Origin: Pigmentiphaga sp. H8
Lineage (GTDB): Bacteria > Pseudomonadota > Gammaproteobacteria > Burkholderiales > Burkholderiaceae_B
DNA: 64,000 nucleotides
Assembly: GCF_003854895.1 (NCBI RefSeq)
Contig: NZ_CP033966.1
Span: forward strand, 1,116,001 to 1,180,000
Reading direction: 5' to 3'
Position numbers and translations under genes: made by a program. The stretch's first letter is position 1, and each line of letters starts with the position of its first letter. The notes under the pieces were generated by a model. The model was not told where the DNA came from. It searched no databases and saw only the letters and a list, made by a program, of their open reading frames with translations. Shown one piece after another: positions 15,775-23,425 of this stretch.

Positions 15775-16063
15775 AGAGACTCCGAGCGCCCGGGTCGGCG
15801 CCTTCTGATCCAGGGGAGGAAGCGTTGTCCGGCGCATCGGCGTCGCCCTCGACTTCTTCGGCAGGCTGTTCGCCGCCGGGCAGGCGCGCCAGCACGCCCT
15901 CGACCCGCGACTGCGCGGCGGCCAGCGTATCGCGCAGCACGCGGATGTGCGAATCGCGTTGCGCGAGGCTCTTGCCCAGCGCCACGTTTTCGTCGCGCAG
16001 GCTTTGCGTCAGTTCGGTGAGCTGGCGTATGCGGCTGGCGAGAAGGTCGAGATCTTCGATCAT
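15761..16063 (-). CDS. Small coiled-coil protein upstream of zapA (ZapB/TIGR02449-like)
   Basis: A 100-residue acidic protein whose first 55 residues form a coiled coil with regular hydrophobic spacing (LDLLASRIRQLTELTQSLRD). The C-terminal tail is disordered and rich in Glu, Gly, Asp and Ser. Small coiled-coil genes in this place before zapA are common in betaproteobacteria, and a division-ring role by analogy with ZapB is an inference. The start is uncertain: the ATG at 16063 begins the conserved-looking IEDLDLL segment, but an in-frame ATG at 16081 is equally possible and neither has a clear ribosome site. It overlaps the zapA start by 14 bases. Confidence 0.75.
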   Translation of the reverse strand: MIEDLDLLASRIRQLTELTQSLRDENVALGKSLAQRDSHIRVLRDTLAAAQSRVEGVLARLPGGEQPAEEVEGDADAPDNASSPGSEGADPGARSLYGTS

Positions 16064-16093
16064 GGGCGTATCGTAAACCATCCAGTGCCGGGA

Positions 16094-16099
16094 ATTGTA
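16094..16099 (-). promoter_or_regulatory. -10 box (CTACAATTCCC motif) upstream of the zapA operon
   Basis: TACAAT on the minus strand within CTACAATTCCC. The same 11 bases occur before dcd (from 41264) and gcvH (from 53524) at the -10 position. It lies between a strong hairpin and the coiled-coil gene, so it probably starts the zapB-like-zapA transcript. Confidence 0.5.
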
Positions 16100-16104
16100 G
16101 CGAA

Positions 16105-16136
16105 CGGCACGCGGCCGGGAACCCGGCCGCGTGCCG
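16105..16136 (-). terminator. Long perfect hairpin after panC
   Basis: Fifteen-base arms CGGCACGCGGCCGGG and CCCGGCCGCGTGCCG, separated by two bases, lie 52 bases after the panC stop codon. No T-run follows on the minus strand beyond TTCGCT, so it is not a standard intrinsic terminator. It may stabilise the panC 3' end or aid termination, and it abuts the next promoter. Confidence 0.45.
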
Positions 16137-16188
16137 CTGTATCAATTGCTTGCAAGCCTCGCAACCGAGGCCGGATGGCGTGGCCCGC

Positions 16189-17031
16189 CTACAGCTCCAG
16201 GTTGTCGATCAGCCGGGTCGTGCCGAGCTTGGCGGCGGCCAACGCCACCAGCGGCTCGCCCCCTTCGACTTCCTCGCGCGAGGGTGGCAGCAGGTCGCGC
16301 TGGCGCCGCACCGAAATGTAGTCCACCTTCCAGCCGCGTCCATCCAGCGTGGCGACGGCCCCGCGCTCGAGCGCGGCGACGTCGTGGTTGCCGCCGCGCA
16401 GGTCGGCCTGCACGCGGCGCAGCGTGGCGTACAACTGCGGCGCCTCGGCGCGCTGGTCCGTGCTGAGGTAGCCGTTGCGCGAGGACAGGGCCAGGCCGTC
16501 GTCCGCGCGTATCGTTTCCTGCGGCACGATTTCGATCGGCAACTGGAACTGCCGGCACATGGCCCGCACCACCATCAACTGCTGGTAGTCCTTCTTCCCG
16601 AACACGGCCACGCGCGGCTGCACACAGGACAGCAGCTTGAGTACGACGGTCGAGACGCCCGCGAAGAAGCCGGGGCGGAACTCGCCTTCCAGGATGCCGC
16701 CCAGGTCGTCGGGCGGCTGCACGCGGAAATTCTGCGGCTCGGGGTACATCTCGCGCTCGTCGGGCGCGAACAGCACGTAGACGTTGCGGTCGCGCTCGAG
16801 CTTCTCGATGTCGGCGGGCAGCGTGCGCGGGTAGCGGTCGAAATCCTCGTTGGGCCCGAATTGCAGGCGATTGACGAAGATGCTCGCGACGACCGGGTCG
16901 CCATGCTGGCGCGCCGTCTTCATCAAGGCAAGATGGCCTTCGTGCAGGTTGCCCATCGTGGGGACGAAAGAGACCCGGAGCTGGCCGCGCAACTGATCGC
17001 GCAATTCTTCGATGGAGTGAACGACCTTCAT
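16189..17031 (-). CDS. panC: Pantothenate synthetase (pantoate-beta-alanine ligase)
   Basis: Condenses pantoate and beta-alanine with ATP in the cytoplasm, the last step of pantothenate synthesis for coenzyme A. The 280-residue length is typical. Diagnostic segments are PTMGNLHEGHLALM with the ATP-binding HxGH near residue 30, FVNRLQFGPNEDF, FGKKDYQQLMVV and the LSSRNGYL loop near residue 183. The stop codon is followed by a long hairpin. It is on the same strand as scpA, 67 bases after it. No panB or panD is in the window. Confidence 0.97.
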   Translation of the reverse strand: MKVVHSIEELRDQLRGQLRVSFVPTMGNLHEGHLALMKTARQHGDPVVASIFVNRLQFGPNEDFDRYPRTLPADIEKLERDRNVYVLFAPDEREMYPEPQNFRVQPPDDLGGILEGEFRPGFFAGVSTVVLKLLSCVQPRVAVFGKKDYQQLMVVRAMCRQFQLPIEIVPQETIRADDGLALSSRNGYLSTDQRAEAPQLYATLRRVQADLRGGNHDVAALERGAVATLDGRGWKVDYISVRRQRDLLPPSREEVEGGEPLVALAAAKLGTTRLIDNLEL

Positions 17032-17098
17032 GGCGTTGGATTCGGTAAGGTGGACTTGGAGGCCGAGGAGGCGGGCGGCCGGGCCGCGCGCCGGGACC

Positions 17099-17980
17099 TC
17101 AGTGGGTATGGACGGAAGTGAAGGCCAGGCGCACGTAGATCGGCGCGTACGGCTCGGCCTGGGTGATCTCGAGCAGCGACTCGCGGGCCAGTTCCAGCAT
17201 GGCGATGAAGTGCACGACGATCACCGGCACGCCGGCGCCGTCCTGCACGCGCTCCATGAAGAGTTCGGTGAACTCCATGTAGCGCACGTTCTGCAGCCGG
17301 CGCAGGATCTGGCTCATGTGATCGCGCACGGACAGCTCCTCGCGCGAGATGTGATGGTGCGCATTGAGCTTGGCGCGCTTGACGATGTCGGCCCACGCGT
17401 CGCGCAGTTCCTCGACGTTGACGTCGGGCAGCCGGCGCACGGTGGTCTGTTCCAGCAACACCTGGGCCCGCACGAAGTCGCGGCCCAACTGCGGCAAGCG
17501 GTCCAGCCTCTGCGCCGCCAGCTTCATCTGCTCGTATTCGAGCAGGCGCCGGACGAGTTCGGCGCGGGGATCCTCGACTTCCTCGTCGGTATCCGCCTTG
17601 CGCACGGGCAGCAGCATGCGCGACTTGATCTCGATCAGCAGCGCTGCCATGAGCAGGTACTCGGCGGCCAGCTCGAGGTTGTGCTTGCGTATCTGGTCGA
17701 CGTACGACAGGTACTGGCGCGTGACTTCCGCCATGGGAATGTCGAGCACGTTGAAGTTCTGCTTGCGGATCAGGTAGAGCAGCAGGTCGAGCGGCCCCTC
17801 GAAGGTCTCGAGGAACACCTCGAGCGCATCGGGAGGGATGTACAGGTCCTGGGGCAGCGCGAACAGCGGTTCGCCGTAGAGCCGGGCGATGGCAACGCCG
17901 TCGACGACGTCGGGCGTGCTGTCGACCGGGGGTTCAGCCAATGCTGCCAGCCCGTCGTTGGGGGGCGGGGAAGAGCCCAT
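17099..17980 (-). CDS. scpA: Segregation and condensation protein A
   Basis: Kleisin subunit of the SMC-ScpAB complex that organises and separates the chromosome. The 293-residue protein has the conserved kleisin head FEGPLDLLLYLIRKQNFNVLDIP near residue 60, the LLMAALLIEIKSRMLLP helix and a C-terminal winged-helix region. An N-terminal acidic extension of about 50 residues precedes the core and is poorly conserved. No scpB lies nearby. The gene sits between a DUF3460 gene and panC, as in other Burkholderiales. Confidence 0.93.
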   Translation of the reverse strand: MGSSPPPNDGLAALAEPPVDSTPDVVDGVAIARLYGEPLFALPQDLYIPPDALEVFLETFEGPLDLLLYLIRKQNFNVLDIPMAEVTRQYLSYVDQIRKHNLELAAEYLLMAALLIEIKSRMLLPVRKADTDEEVEDPRAELVRRLLEYEQMKLAAQRLDRLPQLGRDFVRAQVLLEQTTVRRLPDVNVEELRDAWADIVKRAKLNAHHHISREELSVRDHMSQILRRLQNVRYMEFTELFMERVQDGAGVPVIVVHFIAMLELARESLLEITQAEPYAPIYVRLAFTSVHTH

Positions 17981-17991
17981 GCGGGAGATGA

Positions 17992-18183
17992 TCAGTCTTC
18001 AGTCTGATAGACATAGGGCTTCTGCGGCACCGTCCCGGCCTTGAAACCTTCGACGAGTTCCGGATCGATGGTCTTGTCCCACAGGCGCGCGCGGCCCTGC
18101 TTCTGCTCGCTTTCGAGATTGGGGCGCTGCTGCTTCAGGTCCTGCAGGAACTGGGTGATTTCGGATTCGTAACTCTTGGCCAT
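17992..18183 (-). CDS. DUF3460-family small protein
   Basis: A 63-residue hydrophilic protein starting MAKSYESEITQFLQDLKQ, with a short amphipathic helix followed by LWDKTIDPELVEGFKAG and a tyrosine-rich tail. This is the pattern of the DUF3460 family, found in betaproteobacteria and often next to scpA. The ATG at 18183 has an AAAGG ribosome site; an in-frame start seven codons upstream is less likely. It ends 11 bases before scpA, so the two are probably co-transcribed. The function is unknown. Confidence 0.85.
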   Translation of the reverse strand: MAKSYESEITQFLQDLKQQRPNLESEQKQGRARLWDKTIDPELVEGFKAGTVPQKPYVYQTED

Positions 18184-18461
18184 GACTAACCTTTGTTCTG
18201 GCATGCCGTGCCGCCGGCGCGTGGGGCCGTCGGTCGGGACGTCTTCTGTGCACCCGGGAGTTTACTGCACGCCGGGCGGTGGGCGCCGTCCGGCCGGCGC
18301 CTTGAACGGGCTGTCCGGCATGGTGGGTGAATTTTTCTTTTTTCTACAGAAAATGGGGAATAATTTTTATATTTCTGCGCGATTTGGACGGAAATTTGCA
18401 GTAATTTTGCGGGGTCCTGTTGATAAAGTATCTCCAGTTTCCCTAACCTTCCGGCATTCCC
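18184..18461. other. Divergent intergenic region with an AT-rich core
   Basis: These 278 bases separate the divergent DUF3460 and DUF6356 genes. The stretch from about 18330 to 18410 is strikingly AT-rich for this genome, with TTTTTCTTTTTTC and ATAATTTTTATATTTCT. It also holds two similar units, AAATTTGCAGT and AATTTTGCGG, in tandem. It probably carries both promoters; no clear paired -35/-10 could be fixed. Confidence 0.5.
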
Positions 18462-18716
18462 ATGAGCAAATGGTCGTTCACTTCGCATCCCGCCTCCGTG
18501 GGTGAGACGTACTTCGAACATCTCGCCGCGTCGTGGGGGTTCGCTTTCCGCATGCTGATGGGAGGGCTGGCGGCCCTGGTCCACGGCCTGTTTCCATTCC
18601 TGTGCGTGCGCACCGGTTCATCCATCATCAAGAACCTGAACGACAAGATGGTGGTGAACCGGGTCAAGGCCGGCCACGTGCCGGCAGCGCAAGCATCGCA
18701 AGCCCGGGCACGCTAG
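18462..18716 (+). CDS. DUF6356-family small membrane-associated protein
   Basis: An 84-residue protein with an N-terminal FTSHPASVGETYFEH motif, one hydrophobic segment (about 24-50, GFAFRMLMGGLAALVHGLFP) and a basic tail ending in NDKMVVNRV. This matches the DUF6356 family, where the motif reads T-x-HP-x-SVGETY-x-EH. Members are short, widely spread proteins without assigned function. It stands alone, divergent from the scpA group and 28 bases from the convergent metG end. Its upstream region is AT-rich and probably carries a strong promoter. Confidence 0.82.
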   Translation: MSKWSFTSHPASVGETYFEHLAASWGFAFRMLMGGLAALVHGLFPFLCVRTGSSIIKNLNDKMVVNRVKAGHVPAAQASQARAR

Positions 18717-18744
18717 GGGCGGCGGGCGCTGCCCGCCGCGCTGC

Positions 18745-20808
18745 TTACCGTACGCGCATGCCTGGCTGGGCGCCCGCCACGGGCTCCAGCACATAGATGC
18801 CGGGCTGCGCTTTTTCATCGGCGTGGCTCGCGGCCAGCACCATGCCCTCGGATACACCGAACTTCATCTTGCGCGGCGCGAGGTTGGCCACCAGCACGGT
18901 CAGCTTGCCGATCAGGTCTTCCGGCTTGTAGGACGACTTGATGCCGGAGAACACATTGCGGGTGCGGCCTTCGCCGGCATCCAGCGTCAGCCGCAGCAGC
19001 TTGTCCGAGCCTTCCACGTATTCGCAATTGACGATCCTGGCGATGCGCAGGTCGATCTTGGCGAAGTCGTCGATGGTGATGACGGGCGCGATCTCCTCGC
19101 CGCCGGGCGCGGGCGCGGCGGGCGCCGGCGCGGCCGGCGCTTCCAGCAGCGCGTCGAGCAGCTTGGGATCGACCCGCTGCGCGAGGTGCTTGTAGGGCGC
19201 GATGCGCTGCGGCGGTACGACCACGTCGCGCCATTCGAAATCGCGTCCCAGGCCGAACAGTTCGTGCGCCACCCGCCGCGTCAGCTCGGGCAGGACCGGC
19301 GCCAGCATGACCGACAGGGCCTTGAAGCCGATCATGGTGCGCGAGCAGACCTCGTGCAGTTCGCGCTTCTTGTCCGCGTTGTCCAGCTGCTTGGCCAGCA
19401 CCCAGGGCTGGGCCGCGTCGAAGGCCTGGTTGATGCGGTCGGCGGTGGCCATGATCTCGCGGATGGCCTTGCCGAACTCGCGCGCCTCGAAGGCGTTGCG
19501 CACCAGGGTGGCCGAGGCGTTGAGCTCGTTCTCGAGTTCGATGGGGGTCCCGCCGTCAAAGCAGAGCTGTCCGTCGAAATGCTTGATCAGGAAGTTCGAG
19601 GCGCGGCTGGCGATGTTGACGTACTTGCCGACCAGGTCGCTGTTGACGCGCGCGATGAAGTCCTCGGGGTTGAAGTCCATGTCCTCGACGTGGGCGTTGA
19701 GCTTGGCGGCGATGTAGTAGCGCAGCCACTCCGGGTTCATGCCGAGGTCGAGGTAGCGCAGCGGCGAGATGCCGGTGCCGCGGCTCTTGGACATCTTCTC
19801 GCCGCTGACGGTGATGAAGCCGTGGACGTGCAGGCCGTCGGGCGTTTTGCGCTGGGCGAAGTGCAGCATCGCCGGCCAGAACAGGGCATGGAAATAGACA
19901 ATGTCCTTGCCGATGAAGTGGTACTGCTCGGTGTCGGACTGCGGGTCGAGCAGCGCGTCGAAGTCCAGGCCCGTCTTCCTGCAATAGGCCTTCAGCGAGG
20001 CCAGGTAGCCCACCGGCGCGTCCAGCCAGACGTAGAAATACTTGCCGGGCGCGTCGGGAATCTCGATGCCGAAGTACGGCGCGTCGCGCGAGATGTCCCA
20101 GTCCGCCAGCTTGCCTGCCTCGCCCAGCCATTCACGGGTCTTGGCATAGACCTCGGGTTGCAGGCGCGGCGTGCCGTTGCCGTTGACGCTGCCGGTCCAT
20201 TCCTGCAGGAAGGCGTAGCAGCGCGGGTCGGACAGCTTGAAGAAGAAGTGTTCCGAGCTTTTCAGGACGGGCGTGGCGCCGGTCAGGGTGGAGTAGGGGT
20301 TGCGCAGGTCGGTGGGGGCGTAGACGGCCCCGCACACTTCGCAGGAGTCACCGTACTGGTCCTTGGCGCCGCACTTGGGGCATTCGCCCTTGATGTAGCG
20401 ATCGGCCAGGAACATGCCCTTGACCGGGTCGTAGAACTGCTCGATGGTGCGGGTCTCGATCAGGCCGGCCTCGCGCAGCTTCAGGTAGATCTGGCGCGAC
20501 AGCTCGGTGTTCTCGTCCGTGTCGGTGGAGTGCCAGTGATCGAACGCGACGTGAAAGCCCTGGAGGTACTTCGGTCGTTCCGCGGCGATGCGGGCGACGA
20601 GTTCGCGCGGCGTGATGCCTTCGCTTTCCGCCTTGAGCATGATGGGCGCGCCATGAGCGTCGTCGGCGCACACGAAGTGGACCGTATGGCCTTGCATGCG
20701 CATGTTGCGGACCCAGATGTCGGCCTGGATGTACTCCATGATGTGGCCGATGTGGAAGGATCCGTTGGCGTAGGGCAGGGCGGTGGTGACGAAGAGTGTG
20801 CGCGACAT
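18745..20808 (-). CDS. metG: Methionyl-tRNA synthetase with C-terminal tRNA-binding domain
   Basis: Charges methionine onto initiator and elongator tRNA-Met. The 687-residue protein has the HIGH-class motif ANGSFHIGHIMEY at about 14-26. The zinc-knuckle region has CPKCG and CEVCG, and the second signature KMSKS lies near residue 335. The appended EMAP/Trbp-like tRNA-binding domain (FAKIDLRIARI to the C-terminus) mediates dimerisation. A linker rich in Ala and Pro joins the two parts near 570-580. The ATG at 20808 is the one that places HIGH correctly, and a TAAAAT box lies about 40 bases upstream. Confidence 0.97.
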   Translation of the reverse strand: MSRTLFVTTALPYANGSFHIGHIMEYIQADIWVRNMRMQGHTVHFVCADDAHGAPIMLKAESEGITPRELVARIAAERPKYLQGFHVAFDHWHSTDTDENTELSRQIYLKLREAGLIETRTIEQFYDPVKGMFLADRYIKGECPKCGAKDQYGDSCEVCGAVYAPTDLRNPYSTLTGATPVLKSSEHFFFKLSDPRCYAFLQEWTGSVNGNGTPRLQPEVYAKTREWLGEAGKLADWDISRDAPYFGIEIPDAPGKYFYVWLDAPVGYLASLKAYCRKTGLDFDALLDPQSDTEQYHFIGKDIVYFHALFWPAMLHFAQRKTPDGLHVHGFITVSGEKMSKSRGTGISPLRYLDLGMNPEWLRYYIAAKLNAHVEDMDFNPEDFIARVNSDLVGKYVNIASRASNFLIKHFDGQLCFDGGTPIELENELNASATLVRNAFEAREFGKAIREIMATADRINQAFDAAQPWVLAKQLDNADKKRELHEVCSRTMIGFKALSVMLAPVLPELTRRVAHELFGLGRDFEWRDVVVPPQRIAPYKHLAQRVDPKLLDALLEAPAAPAPAAPAPGGEEIAPVITIDDFAKIDLRIARIVNCEYVEGSDKLLRLTLDAGEGRTRNVFSGIKSSYKPEDLIGKLTVLVANLAPRKMKFGVSEGMVLAASHADEKAQPGIYVLEPVAGAQPGMRVR

Positions 20809-20848
20809 GGGGCGGAAACGAGGGGGCGATGAAAGTATCGAATGGGGG

Positions 20849-20854
20849 ATTTTA
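20849..20854 (-). promoter_or_regulatory. Candidate -10 box of metG
   Basis: TAAAAT followed by CCC on the minus strand, 40 bases before the metG ATG. The context CTAAAATCCC resembles the CTACAATTCCC box seen before dcd, gcvH and the zapA operon. The -35 match is not clear. Confidence 0.4.
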
Positions 20855-20940
20855 GCCGGTGGGAGGGTGGATGCCGGGCACGGCGCTTGCGCGCGCCGCC
20901 TGGCCGCCGTTTTTGCCATACTGAGCGTAAGGAGGCAGCC

Positions 20941-21273
20941 ATGTCCATGAACACCGTTTACGCGACCCGGGAACCCGCCCGGGACGAGATCGACGCCCTG
21001 GGCGAGCCCACGGTGCTGGAATTCGGCGCGCCCTGGTGCGGGCATTGCCTGGCGGCCCAGCCGCTGATCGAGGCCGCCTTCGAGGGGCACGCGAAGGTGC
21101 GGCACCTCAAGGTCGAGGACGGCAAGGGCCGGCCGCTGGGGCGCTCGTTCAGGGTGAAGCTGTGGCCCACGCTCGTGTTCCTGGACCGGGGGCGCGAAGT
21201 GGCCCGCCTGGTGCGCCCTGGCCAGGCGGGGCAGATACGCGAGGCGCTGGCCCTGATCGACCCGCCCGCCTGA
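20941..21273 (+). CDS. Thioredoxin-family protein
   Basis: A cytoplasmic protein of 110 residues with one thioredoxin fold. The redox motif is APWCGHC with cysteines C33 and C36, and the cis-proline loop reads KLWPTLVFL, both as expected. The intervening GH pair differs from the GP of housekeeping thioredoxin and resembles disulfide-isomerase-like members, which tends to raise the redox potential. No signal peptide is present. The ATG at 20941 has a consensus AAGGAGG ribosome site. It is alone between metG (divergent) and a LysR gene (convergent), so its partner is unknown. Confidence 0.9.
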   Translation: MSMNTVYATREPARDEIDALGEPTVLEFGAPWCGHCLAAQPLIEAAFEGHAKVRHLKVEDGKGRPLGRSFRVKLWPTLVFLDRGREVARLVRPGQAGQIREALALIDPPA

Positions 21274-21284
21274 GGCGGGCGCCG

Positions 21285-22193
21285 TCAGGCGCGCGCTGCG
21301 CGTCCGGCGTTGCGAAGCATGTCGTAGAGCAGGTTGGCGGCCGGGGAAAGCGCCCGCCCGTGCTTGGAGATCAGGCCCAGGGTGCGGCTGACGCGGGGTT
21401 GCGACAGCGGTATGCCGACCAGGGTCGCATGCGTGGTCAGCGGCAGCGCCAGCTGCGGGACGGCGGCGACGCCCAGGCCGGCCTCCACCATGCCCAGCAG
21501 GGTCAGGATGTGGCTGACCTCGATGGCGGTCTGCGACCGCTTGCCGCTCTTGGCCAGCGCGGCCTCGATCAGGAGGCGGTTGCCGCTGCCCTTGTCGACG
21601 GTCATGACGCGTTCCCGGGTCAGGTCTTCCCAGGTGACCGACTTGCGACGGGCCAGGGGATGGTCCTTGCGTGCGGCCAGCACGAAGTTTTCCTTGAAGA
21701 TGGCCCTGAAATCGACCTCGGCTTCCTGGGTGCCGATGAAGTTCACGCCGAAGTCGGCCCGGCCGGAGATGACGGCGTTCAGGACGGTGTTGGCGCCTTC
21801 GTCGATGACGCGCACCCGGATGCGAGGGTGCTTGGCGGTGAAGTCGCGCAGCACCGAGGGCAGGAAGTAGTAGGCCACCGACGGCACGCAGGCCACCGTG
21901 ACGAGGCCGCTCAACTGCGCCGCGAGGTCGCTTACGCCCAGCATGGCGCTTTCCAGCTCGTCCAGCGCGGCGCGCGACCGTTCCAGGAATACGCGCCCCA
22001 CATTGGTGAGCGATACGTGCCGAGTGGTTCGGTCGAGCAGGCGCGCGCCCAGGATGGCCTCGAGCTTCTCGATGCGCCGGCTGAGCGCGGGCTGGGAAAG
22101 GTGCAGGTCGTCCGCGGCCGCGCGGAAGCTGGAGCGCTCTGCCACCGCGACGAAAGCCTGCAATTCCTGGAGGTCGAAACTAATGCGTGCCAT
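21285..22193 (-). CDS. LysR-family transcriptional regulator
   Basis: A 302-residue regulator. The winged HTH occupies about residues 5-65 (SFRAAADDLHLSQPALSRRI), followed by a two-lobed inducer-binding domain. It is divergent from the 4-oxalomesaconate tautomerase-like gene with only 60 bases between start codons. That gap holds repeated ATGCA half-sites, including a perfect dyad at 22225-22245. It most likely controls the tautomerase-Bug pair and its own expression, with an organic acid as inducer. Confidence 0.93.
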   Translation of the reverse strand: MARISFDLQELQAFVAVAERSSFRAAADDLHLSQPALSRRIEKLEAILGARLLDRTTRHVSLTNVGRVFLERSRAALDELESAMLGVSDLAAQLSGLVTVACVPSVAYYFLPSVLRDFTAKHPRIRVRVIDEGANTVLNAVISGRADFGVNFIGTQEAEVDFRAIFKENFVLAARKDHPLARRKSVTWEDLTRERVMTVDKGSGNRLLIEAALAKSGKRSQTAIEVSHILTLLGMVEAGLGVAAVPQLALPLTTHATLVGIPLSQPRVSRTLGLISKHGRALSPAANLLYDMLRNAGRAARA

Positions 22194-22245
22194 GCATCAA
22201 ATTATATAAAAAATGCAATTTACTAATGCACAGCCTCGGTGCATT
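22192..22245. promoter_or_regulatory. LysR operator region with repeated ATGCA half-sites
   Basis: Within 54 bases lie ATGCAT (22192-22197), AATGCAA (from 22212) and the dyad AATGCAC-N7-GTGCATT (22225-22245). An AT-rich TTATATAAAAAA stretch between them could supply -10 boxes. The arrangement fits a LysR recall site plus activation site. The binding protein is inferred from position. Confidence 0.55.
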
Positions 22246-22253
22246 ATTTCGTC

Positions 22254-23333
22254 ATGCAAAAAGCCATACCTTGTGTACTGATGCGGGGCGGTACGTCCCG
22301 CGGCCCCTATTTTCGCGCCGAATGGCTGCCACAGGACGTCGCCAGGCGTGACCAGGTGCTGCTGGCCGCCATGGGCTCGCCGCACGAACTCCAGATCGAC
22401 GGGCTGGGCGGCGCGAACACGCTGACCAGCAAGGTCGCCATCGTGTCGCCCTCGACGCGCCCCGGCTGCGATGTCGACTACCTGTTCGCGCAGGTGTCGG
22501 TCGACCGCGCCCTGGTGGATACCCGCCCCAACTGCGGCAACATGCTGTCGGGCGTCGCGCCCTTCGCCATCGACCAGGGCATGGTCGCCGCCAGCGACGG
22601 CGAGACCCGCGTGCGGATCTACAATGTCAACACGAATTCGACCATCGACGCCGTGGTGCAGACGCCGGGGGGCAAGACCGAATACGAGGGCGACGCCCGC
22701 ATCGACGGCGTGCCGGGCACCGGCGCGCCGATCCGGCTGAATTTCCTCGACGCCTGGGGTTCGGTCACGGGCAAGGTGTTTCCCACGGGCAACACGCAGG
22801 ACGTCATCGACGGCGTATCCGTCACGTGCATCGATGCGGCCATGCCGCTGATGATCGTGCGCGCGTCGCAGTTGGGCGTGAAGGGCGACGAAACGGCGGT
22901 CGAGCTGGATGCCAACAAGGCCATGCTCGAGCGGCTGGAGGCCTTGCGCCTGGAGGCCGGCAGGCGCATGGGGCTGGGCGACGTCACGGACAGCGTCATC
23001 CCCAAGCCGGTGCTGGTCAGCGCGTCGGCGGATGCGGATACGGTGGTGTCGCGGTATTTCACGCCGCACAAGTGCCATCGCTCGCATGCCGTCACCGGCG
23101 CAATCGGTGTGGCAACCGCCTTCGTGACTCCGGGCACGGTGGCGTTCGAGCTGGGCGCGCCTCGCGCGGCCGGCATGCATCGCATCGCCGTGGCGCATCC
23201 CTCGGGACGCATCGAGGTCGATGTCGAATTGCGCGGTACGGCGCCTTCGATCGAAGTGTGCGGTGCCGGCCTGATTCGCACAGCCCGGAAAATCATGGAA
23301 GGGCAGCTTTACATACCTGCCCGCTTTTTTTAG
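22254..23333 (+). CDS. 4-oxalomesaconate tautomerase-like protein (PrpF/GalD family)
   Basis: A 359-residue isomerase of the PrpF family (DAP-epimerase fold). It begins MQKAIPCVLMRGGTSRGPYF, the signature of 4-oxalomesaconate tautomerases. The active-site region DTRPNCGNMLSGV is in the first half and HKCHRSHAVTGAIGVATA in the second. GalD isomerises the keto and enol forms of 4-oxalomesaconate in gallate and protocatechuate 4,5-cleavage; PrpF acts on aconitate isomers. The ATG at 22254 is chosen over an upstream GTG (22239) that lies inside the operator dyad. A Bug receptor follows and a LysR gene is divergent, so imported substrate may feed this step. Confidence 0.87.
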   Translation: MQKAIPCVLMRGGTSRGPYFRAEWLPQDVARRDQVLLAAMGSPHELQIDGLGGANTLTSKVAIVSPSTRPGCDVDYLFAQVSVDRALVDTRPNCGNMLSGVAPFAIDQGMVAASDGETRVRIYNVNTNSTIDAVVQTPGGKTEYEGDARIDGVPGTGAPIRLNFLDAWGSVTGKVFPTGNTQDVIDGVSVTCIDAAMPLMIVRASQLGVKGDETAVELDANKAMLERLEALRLEAGRRMGLGDVTDSVIPKPVLVSASADADTVVSRYFTPHKCHRSHAVTGAIGVATAFVTPGTVAFELGAPRAAGMHRIAVAHPSGRIEVDVELRGTAPSIEVCGAGLIRTARKIMEGQLYIPARFF

Positions 23334-23425
23334 GACCGCGTCGTCCGCCATCGGGCGCCTTCATCGCGCCCGGCGGAAGCCGCTTATGCTTCGGTAGATC
23401 CGAAGAACCAAACGGAGACCTTTTC

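Noticed and set aside
18823..20832. Long open frame of about 670 codons opposite metG
   Set aside because: It is a shadow of metG caused by high-GC codon bias. It is rich in Arg, Gly and Val without domains, and metG is certain on the other strand.
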